A DNA stretch of 64,000 nucleotides from Flagellimonas meishanensis (lineage in GTDB: Bacteria; Bacteroidota; Bacteroidia; Flavobacteriales; Flavobacteriaceae), in contig NZ_JAINVW010000001.1 in assembly GCF_019880545.1 (NCBI RefSeq), positions 310,001 through 374,000 of the forward strand. Direction: 5' to 3'. The notes beneath the pieces are model-generated. The model saw only the letters and a list, made by a program, of their open reading frames with translations, had not been told where the DNA came from and searched no databases. Positions 25,697 to 34,867 of the stretch are shown piece by piece. The stretch's first letter is position 1, and each line of letters starts with the position of its first letter. The position numbers and the translations under genes were made by a program.

Positions 25697-27190
25697 ATGC
25701 CCAGCGTGCTTAAACAGGCCCTTTCTTTTTTTTCCAATAATGATGAAAGCCCAAAATGGATTTCTGTTTTTTGGATATTGTTTTTGGTCGCCCTCATTAT
25801 CAGATTTCCCTTTTTCTTTCGCGACTATATTGACCGCGATGAGAGCACCTTTATCATTATGGGACAATCCTGGGTAGATGGATTTTTGCCGTATACGCAC
25901 CTTTGGGATTTAAAACCTCCTGTTACCTTTTTGTTTTTTGCCATCATCATTAAGGTATTTGGGAAGAGTTTCTTGGCCATACGTGCCATGGGTGTGCTTT
26001 TGGTTGCCCTGACCGGACTGTTCACTTATGCATTGGCTTCAAAATTCACCTCCCATAAAATTGCTTTTTGGTCGGCATTCTTCTGTGTTTTGTTTCAAAG
26101 CCTGTTTGGTAGCTTGCAAGGTGTGATGTCCGAGCATATCTGCACCTTTTTCTTCGTTGTGGGCACCTACCTGCTTCTGGTCAAGGAACAAAAGGTTTGG
26201 TTCCTTGTGGCGGGGCTCATGTTTGGTCTTTCGGTCATGTCGAAATTGAACATGGCCTATCCCTTGCTCTGTTTGGGGCTATACCTTCTTTATGATGGAT
26301 ACCGTCAAAAACAGGTAAAACATGTTTTGGGAAGACTTGTTCCCTTAGGAACTGGTTTTCTTTTCATTGTTTTTCTAACCGCTTTCCCCTACTATTTTCA
26401 AAATGAGCTTGGTGCCTGGTGGTTGTCCATTTTTGAGGCGCCCATGGCCTATTCGGGCTCCCGTCTCAATTCAAGATTAAAAGTGCTACCCGTTGTCATT
26501 TTCCTTTTGGGGCTTTTGATAGCAGGGTTTGCTACCAAACTATTGGATAGAAAATCGAAGCCGCTACACATCTTGGGGGTTATCATAATTGGGGTGTTGC
26601 TTTCCTTCATACAGGCCGGTCGGGCAAATGGACACTATCTGATTCAGGTGTATCCTTTTGTCCTGATTCCAATGGCAATTGTCGTGGGTAAGCTGCCTCC
26701 CGTAAAAAGCAGTTATAGGCCCGTTATGGTAGCTCTCCTCATGCTTCTCCCCATGGAGGCCTATCTGGAGTATGCACATATCATTTCCAATAAGTTAAAT
26801 AAGGGCGCATACTTTAATGGGGAAGGGATCGAGGTGCCCAACTACATAGTGCAGAACAAACTTGAGACCACAAACATTTTCTTTACCGAATATCACATTG
26901 GTTATTGGGTGCTAGGGGTGGACCCTCCCACCAAAGCGGCCACACATCCCAGCAATATAACACGTGACGAACTGTTTCCCTATATGCAAAATCCTCGGGA
27001 AACGGGATTGGACGAACTAAAGTTTATTATGGAAGAAATTCGACCTAAAACCGTGGTAGCCCGCAAAGGCAAGAAAATCTTTGATAAGAAATTAGTCGAA
27101 TACAACTCCTATATTGATGCATATCTCGAACGCCATTACACCCTATTGGCCACTGTTGATAGAGGTCTTATCTATCAAAGATCAGAATGA
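25697..27190 (+). CDS. GT39/ArnT-like membrane glycosyltransferase
   Basis: A 497-residue polytopic protein with about ten hydrophobic segments. The first periplasmic loop carries YIDRDESTFIIMGQSWVDG, where the acidic pair resembles the catalytic Asp/Glu of polyprenyl-phosphate-dependent (GT-C, protein O-mannosyltransferase/ArnT-like) enzymes. Likely moves a sugar from a lipid carrier to an envelope acceptor; acceptor unknown. It lies opposite to and between the two halves of the biotin genes, its 3' end overlapping bioD by nine bases tail-to-tail. The short C-terminal soluble domain (THPSNITRDELFPYMQNPR onward) resembles other flavobacterial homologues. Confidence 0.8.
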   Translation: MPSVLKQALSFFSNNDESPKWISVFWILFLVALIIRFPFFFRDYIDRDESTFIIMGQSWVDGFLPYTHLWDLKPPVTFLFFAIIIKVFGKSFLAIRAMGVLLVALTGLFTYALASKFTSHKIAFWSAFFCVLFQSLFGSLQGVMSEHICTFFFVVGTYLLLVKEQKVWFLVAGLMFGLSVMSKLNMAYPLLCLGLYLLYDGYRQKQVKHVLGRLVPLGTGFLFIVFLTAFPYYFQNELGAWWLSIFEAPMAYSGSRLNSRLKVLPVVIFLLGLLIAGFATKLLDRKSKPLHILGVIIIGVLLSFIQAGRANGHYLIQVYPFVLIPMAIVVGKLPPVKSSYRPVMVALLMLLPMEAYLEYAHIISNKLNKGAYFNGEGIEVPNYIVQNKLETTNIFFTEYHIGYWVLGVDPPTKAATHPSNITRDELFPYMQNPRETGLDELKFIMEEIRPKTVVARKGKKIFDKKLVEYNSYIDAYLERHYTLLATVDRGLIYQRSE

Positions 27191-27796
27191 TTCTAGGGCC
27201 GGCCGAAATTTTGCGGCGTAGTGGGAGATTGTTTTTCTGTCAAATTGGGGCTCTTCATTGATTCGGCCCAAAAAAACAACATCTGTTTTCCCCAAGATTA
27301 TGCTTTCGGTTGAGGGATGTTCATCCCCACTGAAAATGATACCAACCTTAAATTTTTTCACCAGAAGTCTTTCCAGGGTCAACAAGGTGTGGTTGATGCT
27401 TCCCAAGTAGTGCCGGGATACAACGATTACTTTGTAATCGGGCTGGATCAAGTCCAAAATGGTGTCCGTATTGTTCAACGGGACCAATAATCCCCCTGCA
27501 CCTTCGATGACCAAATGATTGTCCGTTATTGGAGGCTGTATGTGCTCCAACTTTATGGTAATGCCATCAATCGCGGCCGCGGCATGCGGGCTCATCGGTG
27601 TATGTAGGTCATAGCTATTCTTGTGGATCTTTGTTTTTTTGTTTGAAATTAGCTCCTTGATCTTATGGCTGTCCGAATGTTCCAAATCCCCCGCCTGGAC
27701 AGGTTTCCAATAATCAGCCTCCAACGCCTCCACAACTATCGCGGAAGCAACGGTTTTGCCAACTTCGGTGGATATGCCCGTGACAAACAGCTTCAT
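27182..27796 (-). CDS. bioD: dethiobiotin synthetase
   Basis: A 204-residue P-loop ligase that forms the ureido ring of dethiobiotin from diaminopelargonate, CO2 and ATP. The ATG at 27796 yields MKLFVTGISTEVGKTVASA, the canonical N-terminal P-loop; an earlier ATG adds 12 unrelated residues. Further signatures: YWKPVQAGD and VIEGAGGLLVPLN. The start overlaps the previous stop in an ATGA arrangement, so it is coupled to the DUF2007 gene. Third gene of bioF-DUF2007-bioD. Confidence 0.96.
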   Translation of the reverse strand: MKLFVTGISTEVGKTVASAIVVEALEADYWKPVQAGDLEHSDSHKIKELISNKKTKIHKNSYDLHTPMSPHAAAAIDGITIKLEHIQPPITDNHLVIEGAGGLLVPLNNTDTILDLIQPDYKVIVVSRHYLGSINHTLLTLERLLVKKFKVGIIFSGDEHPSTESIILGKTDVVFLGRINEEPQFDRKTISHYAAKFRPALESF

Positions 27797-28179
27797 TTTG
27801 TGGGTTTGGTTATGAAGTTGCACTGCATGCATCTATACTTTCTGGATTCAAAAAAGGGGAACAACTTATAGAAGAGGTTTTTCCTGGTATAGTAAATCTC
27901 CGATTTCTTTGCTTTGCAATTGGGGCAGACAATGGGGTTACCCTGATCGTCTGTCGCATAGTTGCGCACTTCATCATAGATTTCCTTGGCCCGTTCCCAA
28001 TCCGAGGAATACACCTGGAGTTTTACCCCTCCAATGGCAGAACTGATCAGGGGATCTGAGTTTATGGTGGCCTCGTCCCTTAGAAATACCGGAATCCCCT
28101 CAGATTCCAACTTTGCTTTGATTATCTGTACATCGGCAGGGAATTCAAAAGTCCCCAATGTGTGAAATTCTGACTCCAT
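27793..28179 (-). CDS. DUF2007-type signal-transducing/zinc-ribbon protein
   Basis: A 128-residue protein starting at the ATG that shares one base with the bioF stop (TGATG). The N-terminal half (FHTLGTFEFPADVQIIKAKLE, EGIPVFLRDEATI) is the DUF2007 ferredoxin-like fold; the C-terminal half holds paired CxxC motifs (VCPNCKAKK and YRCMQC), a likely zinc ribbon. Tight coupling on both sides (bioF upstream, bioD downstream by ATGA) embeds it in the biotin operon, but a biotin role is not established; DUF2007 proteins occur widely outside biotin loci. Confidence 0.85.
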   Translation of the reverse strand: MESEFHTLGTFEFPADVQIIKAKLESEGIPVFLRDEATINSDPLISSAIGGVKLQVYSSDWERAKEIYDEVRNYATDDQGNPIVCPNCKAKKSEIYYTRKNLFYKLFPFFESRKYRCMQCNFITKPTK

Positions 28180-29327
28180 CAGGCTATAAAACTTTTCAAT
28201 AAATACAAAGCTCGGGATATTTCTTCTTTGGTATTGTATGAATGCAGGCAAAATCGTAGCCGTTCCGAACCTTTGCTTACGGTTGGGGAAAGGATGGGTT
28301 TCACATTGTATCCCGCATCCTTTAATTGATGGGATATTTCCTTCACTCTGTCATTTCCTGGAATAATCGCGCATTGTATAGCGGATTCACTTGGGATGAA
28401 GATGTCCATAAGCTGAAAATCCTGAACCGCCTGCTTGAAATCCTGAATATTCACAAACAATTTTTGCCGCTGCACTCCTCCGAAATTCTTCAAGTGTTCG
28501 TAGGACGCCATTATGCTAGCGACACTATGGGGCGGCAGAGCCGTTGTATAGATAAGGCTGCGAGCAAAGTTGACCAAATATTCCATCAAAGGCTTACTGC
28601 ACAAAATGGCAGCGCCATGGCATCCCAATGCCTTGCCAAAGGTGATTGTACGGGCAAAAATGGCCTTTTCCAGTCCAAGTTGGTTGACAATTCCCTTGCC
28701 TTCTCCAAAAATTCCTACCGCATGTGCCTCATCCACCACGAGGTGAAATCCATGCTCGGAGCAAAATGAGGCCAGGCTCTTTAAGTTCGCGCTGTCCCCA
28801 TCCATGGAAAAAACGGATTCTGTCACAACAAATACCTCGGAGTCGTTGTCAATATTTCGATTGCGTTCAATAGAAGCGCCTAAATCATCAAGATCATTAT
28901 GGGCAAACTTGTAGCTTTTGGCATTGCTCATTTGAATACCATCACGAATGCTGGCATGGACCAATTCGTCATAGAAAACAAGGTCTCCGCGTTGTGGCAC
29001 CGAGGAAAAAAAACCGAGGTTGGCATCATATCCGGAGTTGAACACCAAAGAAGCAGGTGAATTATGAAAGTCTGACAGGGTTTGCTCCAACTTTTTATAT
29101 AGATCATGATTGCCGGTCAACAAACGGGATCCCGTGGAGCCATTGATGTGTCCATGTTGGTGCAACAGTTCCAAGGCGGCTTCCGCAATTTGTCGATTTT
29201 GGGCAAAGCCCAAATAATCATTTGAAGAAAAATCAACTGATTCCGAAACTTCCGGCAAGTACCTCATGGTACCTTCGGAACTTCTTTGTTCTAGTTTTTG
29301 AATCAATTTTTTGGGTAGTTCTGCCAT
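28179..29327 (-). CDS. bioF: 8-amino-7-oxononanoate synthase
   Basis: A 382-residue alpha-oxoamine synthase that condenses L-Ala with pimeloyl-ACP/CoA. Signatures: SVDFSSNDYLGFAQN, GSTGSRLLTGNH, VDEAHAVGIFG and the PLP Lys in RTITFGKALGCHGAAI. First gene of the bioF-DUF2007-bioD run. The -7 element TACATTTG ends four bases before the ATG, suggesting a leaderless or nearly leaderless message. It is not fused to BioC, as it sometimes is in Bacteroides-type organisms. Confidence 0.95.
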   Translation of the reverse strand: MAELPKKLIQKLEQRSSEGTMRYLPEVSESVDFSSNDYLGFAQNRQIAEAALELLHQHGHINGSTGSRLLTGNHDLYKKLEQTLSDFHNSPASLVFNSGYDANLGFFSSVPQRGDLVFYDELVHASIRDGIQMSNAKSYKFAHNDLDDLGASIERNRNIDNDSEVFVVTESVFSMDGDSANLKSLASFCSEHGFHLVVDEAHAVGIFGEGKGIVNQLGLEKAIFARTITFGKALGCHGAAILCSKPLMEYLVNFARSLIYTTALPPHSVASIMASYEHLKNFGGVQRQKLFVNIQDFKQAVQDFQLMDIFIPSESAIQCAIIPGNDRVKEISHQLKDAGYNVKPILSPTVSKGSERLRFCLHSYNTKEEISRALYLLKSFIA

Positions 29328-29331
29328 TGGT

Positions 29332-29339
29332 CAAATGTA
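29332..29339 (-). promoter_or_regulatory. -7 element of bioF, four bases from the start codon
   Basis: Minus-strand TACATTTG, then ACCA, then ATG. With the usual distance from the -7 element to the transcript start, the mRNA would begin at or within a few bases of the ATG. Confidence 0.55.
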
Positions 29340-29364
29340 CTATCTTTATTCAAATCGTGGTGTT

Positions 29365-29895
29365 ATGGTCCATTATAAACAAGCTTCATCGCAACATGAG
29401 CTGGAACAGATTTTACAGCTCCAGCAAACGAACTTGAAGAAAAACCTGGCTGTGCAAGAACAGGAAAAAGAAGGTTTCCTGACCGTGGAACATTCCCTGG
29501 GAATTCTTAAGGAAATGAATGATGTATGGGGACATATCATTGCTTTGGAAAACAAAAAAGTGGTGGGTTATGCACTTTGTATGCATCCAAAATTTGCCGA
29601 AAGCATTGAATTACTGAAACCCTTGTTCCATGAAACAAACAAGGTTTTGAAGGGCAAAAAAAATTACATGGTGATGGGTCAGATTTGCGTAGCCGGATCA
29701 CATAGAGGCAAAGGTATCTTCCGAAACTTGTATGCCACAATGCTAAAAAATCTTCCAAAGGGTTTTGACACTATCATTACGGAAGTTGACGGAAAAAACA
29801 AAAGATCTTTGGGAGCCCATTTGGCGATTGGATTTAAAACCTTGAAGGTGTATCCTTCCCACGGAAGGGAATGGCATCTTATCAGTCTTGAATAA
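29365..29895 (+). CDS. GNAT-family N-acetyltransferase
   Basis: A 176-residue acetyltransferase. The ATG at 29365 (MVHYKQASSQHELEQIL) is preferred because a near-consensus -7 element TATCTTTA sits at 29341-29348, inside the longer alternative frame. The acetyl-CoA motif A is QICVAGSHRGKGIFRNLYATM, and SLGAHLAIGFKTLKVY is the usual C-terminal GNAT segment. Substrate unknown. Divergent from bioF and followed by a strong terminator. Confidence 0.88.
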   Translation: MVHYKQASSQHELEQILQLQQTNLKKNLAVQEQEKEGFLTVEHSLGILKEMNDVWGHIIALENKKVVGYALCMHPKFAESIELLKPLFHETNKVLKGKKNYMVMGQICVAGSHRGKGIFRNLYATMLKNLPKGFDTIITEVDGKNKRSLGAHLAIGFKTLKVYPSHGREWHLISLE

Positions 29896-29930
29896 AAAAA
29901 CCGCCCAATGGGCGGTCTTAATTTTTTTTG
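29892..29930. terminator. bidirectional terminator between the GNAT gene and atpC
   Basis: Seven-bp GC-rich stem ACCGCCC/GGGCGGT (29900-29906 with 29910-29916), loop AAT, A7 on the left; on the right TCTTAA precedes a T8 run. Confidence 0.85.
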
Positions 29931-29942
29931 CCAACCTTGTTT

Positions 29943-30221
29943 TTAGTCGGCCAGCACGATGACTTTATTGTCTTTCATTTCCACAGTTCCGCTGGAAATG
30001 GCCAATATGGTTTCCCCATTGGCACCTTTTGAGAATTTGCCCTCAAATTCTTCATCAATGGCGATATCTCCTTTCACTTTTACTTTTCCTTCCTGCAACA
30101 AGGAAACAATAGGGGCGTGGTTCTCCAACATCTGGAACTCCCCGTTTATTCCAGGCACGGTAACCGAGGTTACTTCTCCGGAGAACAAAGTCGCTTCTGG
30201 TGATACTATTTCCAAATACAT
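29943..30221 (-). CDS. atpC: ATP synthase F1 epsilon subunit (beta-sandwich domain only)
   Basis: A 92-residue epsilon subunit of the F1 rotor stalk. It has the N-terminal beta-sandwich (MYLEIVSPEATLFSGEVTSVTVPGINGEF, HAPIVSLLQEG) but ends at about residue 92, without the C-terminal helical hairpin that inhibits ATP hydrolysis in longer (about 135-residue) epsilon subunits. Short epsilon is, as far as I recall, usual in Bacteroidetes. Three bases after atpD; shares a terminator with the GNAT gene. Confidence 0.93.
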   Translation of the reverse strand: MYLEIVSPEATLFSGEVTSVTVPGINGEFQMLENHAPIVSLLQEGKVKVKGDIAIDEEFEGKFSKGANGETILAISSGTVEMKDNKVIVLAD

Positions 30222-30224
30222 ATC

Positions 30225-31748
<1,524 letters not shown>

Positions 31749-31787
31749 TTAATTTACTACGTGGGAAAAGCTCTTTTTTTCCGGCTG

Positions 31788-31795
31788 CAAAGATA
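31788..31795 (-). promoter_or_regulatory. -7 element of atpD-atpC
   Basis: Minus-strand TATCTTTG, exact consensus, predicting a leader of about 50 bases. Confidence 0.6.
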
Positions 31796-31842
31796 TACTT
31801 TTCCATTTTTATTCAGAAACTCTTCCGTTGTTTTTTTGGCAT

Positions 31843-31875
31843 TAAAAAAGGCACTGAAAAATCAGTGCCTTTTTT
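31843..31875. terminator. terminator after the large TonB receptor gene
   Basis: Eight-bp stem GGCACTGA/TCAGTGCC (31850-31857 with 31862-31869), loop AAAA, A6 before and T6 after; on the minus strand it follows the receptor's stop by about 25 bases and shields atpD from read-through. Confidence 0.9.
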
Positions 31876-31893
31876 CGTTTTGGTATATTGTTA

Positions 31894-34659
31894 TCAAGGG
31901 TTTATCGTCCAGGAAACATAGTAAATCGATCCTATATTGCCTGTTCCCACAGCGGTGAAGTATTCCTCATTCAAAATGTTTGATCCCCCTAGCTTGAAAA
32001 TGGATTTTATGCTTGGTACGGCGTAGTTGATCTGCGCATCCAAAACGGTAAACGCTGGAACATCTCCATCGGCAAAGGTGGCCTGCCAGAAGAAGGAATC
32101 ACTCCATCTGTAGTTTACGTTGAAACCAAAGTTCTTGAACAGTTCTGTATTTCCAAAAGAGGCTTTCACCTTGTGCTTTGGTGTATTGAAACTTGGTCTA
32201 AAGTCTGGAAACCTAGCTTGGTCAAAATCGAATTCGGCATAGGTATAGTTTACGCCAAGATCAAAATTGCCCAATATTTTGGTATCCACCCCAACTGTGG
32301 CTCCCCAAGAGTCGATGTCCACTTCAGCATTGGTATAGGTCTGATACGCTTGAAAGTCACTATTTTGCAAAGCAAGAAGGGAAAGCGCATTATCCCCTGC
32401 TGTTCCATAGAAAGGAACAACTACTGTTGTATTGGCAATGAAATCCTTGTAGCGGTTAAAATATCCACTTAGGTCAATAGTGAATTTTCCTATTTGTCCT
32501 CTATAACCAGCTTCGAATGTCGTAATCTCCTCAGGCTTTATAATGGGAGTTTCCACAGCTTGGGGAGCCCCGCTTTGAACGGAGTTCAAAGAAAATGCAT
32601 TTTCGTAAGCCGCTCTTCCCGCAATCTGCACGGTAGCTGGCTGACCCAAATTGGCTTGAGCTTCCGAACTAACATCAAAAGTTCTGATATCCCTATCCAA
32701 GTTATCTGGAGCGGAACCGACCAAAATGGCCCGTCCTGCATTCAACCCTATAAACAAGTCCTGGGTTGTGGGGTTTCTGAAACCTTGCTGTGCAGAAATC
32801 CTTAGGTTATGGTTTCTATTTTGTCCTGCAGTGTAACCGAGAGCAACCCTTGGAGACCAGAAACCATCAAAAAACTCATTCTTGTCGTAACGGACAGAGC
32901 CTGTAAATTTCAAACGCTCATCCAACAGTTTCTTTTGCAACTGTGCATAGGCACCATATTCATTATAGGTGATTGGACCATCAATATCAGTGAAAATCGT
33001 TCCTTGGGAATTCAACTCATATTCCCTGAAAGAACCCCCGATTTGAATATCTGCCCAATTATCAATCAAATGGGCTATGTTATAGTTTCCATTTATGTGA
33101 CGGAACTTGGTATTGTCAATGAATTTTGCTCCTGTCAATAGATCGCCATCATTGATTACCCGATTGAAAGCACTTTGGAATCCCGGTGTTCCAGGTAAAA
33201 GCCTACCCGTATCCGCCGACTGCCTTGCCGCAGCATGGGCCGCTACCGAGGCTTGGTCAGGGGAGAGTCCTCCTTGCTGAATTCCCCCCAAATAGGTTGG
33301 AATGTATGTGCTGGCATAATCTGTGAACCATTGCACGTCCGATTTCCATTGGCGGTTTACGTTGATGGCAGCAAAACGGGTATCGTAGGCATCTCCCGAA
33401 TTTTCTGAAACCAGGTATCCCCTGATGAAAAAGTTGTCGTTTTTGATTTCCAACTTATGCTGCTGCATGGTGAACCCGACCACAGCATACCGGTTTGCTC
33501 CTTGGTAGATGGTAGTGCCACGACCGATACGGCCGTTGTAAATAAACTCTAGGTCATTTGCAAAAGGACGATAGTGAACCGCAAAATCAGTTTTTACGCT
33601 TTCGGCGTTGTAATTGGCCAAATCACGCTCTTCATATCCTGTTCGGGAAACAGTGGCTGTTCCCACGGTTCCACTCGGTAGTCCTGCCGCTGCATCAAAA
33701 TCAAGGGTGGTGGAAACTTCGTCCCCGTAGATATTCAATCCGTCATAGGCCGGATTGGAACGGTCAGCCCCAGGATTAGCCAAATCAGCTAAACTTGTGG
33801 CATGCCAATCCTCTCCTTTCAAGAAGGAAAAGTTAGCTTTTACAGCCAACTTATCACTGAATGCATGCGCGGCCCTGATTCCAAAATCGTAATAGTTGTT
33901 ATCTCCTGCTGCCTCTTGGGAAGTTATTCCTGTTTTTCCATAGGCGCTGATCCCCTGGAAGTCAAACGGGTTCTTACTGGTCATGAAAAGAATACCGTTG
34001 AAGGCACCCGCACCATAAAGTGCCGAGGATGCTCCTGGCAGGATTTCCACGCTCTGCACATCCAACTCGGACATACCCACCAAGTTACCTAGCACAAAGT
34101 TAAGACCCGGGGCGGAATTGTCCATTCCATCCACCAACTGGAGAAATCTGTTGTTTGCAAAGGTGGCAAAACCTCTTGTGTTTATGGACTGAAAGGTTAA
34201 ACTATTGGTGTTCAAATCCACTCCTTTCAAATTTTGCAATCCTCCATAAAAAGATTCGGCCGTGGTTTTTTTGATGTCATTGAGTCCGAATCTTTCCACG
34301 GATACCGGGGACTCAAAAATACGTTCTGGGGTCCTTGACGCCGAGATGACAATTTCATCCAGAATGGTGGATGCCTCGCGCATGGTGACGTTAAGGGTCT
34401 GGTTGTTGGAGGTTACGCTGGCAACGAAATCCGAAAAACCGATGCTTGTAAAACGAATTTGAAATGGTGGCTGCTCTGCGGTGTTAAAGGTAAAATTACC
34501 ATCAAAGTCCGTTGTGGTTCCTTCCGCTTTTCCAACGAGGACCACATTGGCCCCGGGGATGGGATTGTTATTTTCATCAACTACATTTCCCTGTACGGTT
34601 GTTTGGGCATAGGAGAAAACGCCAAACAGCATTAGGGAAATAATTACTAGTCTTCTCAT
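31894..34659 (-). CDS. TonB-dependent outer membrane receptor with CarboxypepD-like N-terminal domain
   Basis: A 921-residue receptor. Signal peptide MRRLVIISLMLFGVFSYAQ; a carboxypeptidase-regulatory-like beta-sandwich at about 20-95 (TVQGNVVDENNNPIPGANVVLV); TonB-box-like ILDEIVISASRTPE near 105; plug at about 115-240 with VQSVEILPGASSALYGAGAFNG; then a beta-barrel. The CarboxypepD domain is typical of SusC-type receptors, but no SusD gene is adjacent, so substrate (carbohydrate, siderophore, peptide) is open. Transcribed alone with its own terminator and a long AT-rich upstream region. Confidence 0.93.
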   Translation of the reverse strand: MRRLVIISLMLFGVFSYAQTTVQGNVVDENNNPIPGANVVLVGKAEGTTTDFDGNFTFNTAEQPPFQIRFTSIGFSDFVASVTSNNQTLNVTMREASTILDEIVISASRTPERIFESPVSVERFGLNDIKKTTAESFYGGLQNLKGVDLNTNSLTFQSINTRGFATFANNRFLQLVDGMDNSAPGLNFVLGNLVGMSELDVQSVEILPGASSALYGAGAFNGILFMTSKNPFDFQGISAYGKTGITSQEAAGDNNYYDFGIRAAHAFSDKLAVKANFSFLKGEDWHATSLADLANPGADRSNPAYDGLNIYGDEVSTTLDFDAAAGLPSGTVGTATVSRTGYEERDLANYNAESVKTDFAVHYRPFANDLEFIYNGRIGRGTTIYQGANRYAVVGFTMQQHKLEIKNDNFFIRGYLVSENSGDAYDTRFAAINVNRQWKSDVQWFTDYASTYIPTYLGGIQQGGLSPDQASVAAHAAARQSADTGRLLPGTPGFQSAFNRVINDGDLLTGAKFIDNTKFRHINGNYNIAHLIDNWADIQIGGSFREYELNSQGTIFTDIDGPITYNEYGAYAQLQKKLLDERLKFTGSVRYDKNEFFDGFWSPRVALGYTAGQNRNHNLRISAQQGFRNPTTQDLFIGLNAGRAILVGSAPDNLDRDIRTFDVSSEAQANLGQPATVQIAGRAAYENAFSLNSVQSGAPQAVETPIIKPEEITTFEAGYRGQIGKFTIDLSGYFNRYKDFIANTTVVVPFYGTAGDNALSLLALQNSDFQAYQTYTNAEVDIDSWGATVGVDTKILGNFDLGVNYTYAEFDFDQARFPDFRPSFNTPKHKVKASFGNTELFKNFGFNVNYRWSDSFFWQATFADGDVPAFTVLDAQINYAVPSIKSIFKLGGSNILNEEYFTAVGTGNIGSIYYVSWTINP

Positions 34660-34819
34660 TAGGTTCGAATTAGAGTTAATTTAGATTTAAGTACGAGTTA
34701 AGTGTTGGACGGGGAAGATACATTTTTTTTCATTTTCTTTACACAAAATCGAAAAAAATTATGCATGCATAATACTTTATTGTTAAAAAATATCACTCAT
34801 ATATGCATAGTTAATAAAA

Positions 34820-34843
34820 AAGGCGCTGATATCAGCGCCTTTT
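34820..34843 (-). terminator. terminator after glmS
   Basis: Perfect palindrome GGCGCTGATATCAGCGCC (34822-34839) flanked by A-run and T-run, about 28 bases past the glmS stop on the minus strand. The long upstream region of the TonB receptor (34660-34820) otherwise holds only AT-rich sequence. Confidence 0.88.
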
Positions 34844-34867
34844 CATAAATAATGTCATTTGGTGGGG

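Noticed and set aside
31894..34659. A SusC/SusD polysaccharide utilisation locus
   Set aside because: No SusD, sensor or clustered glycosidase genes accompany the TonB receptor; the glycosidase at 18.2 kb is remote.
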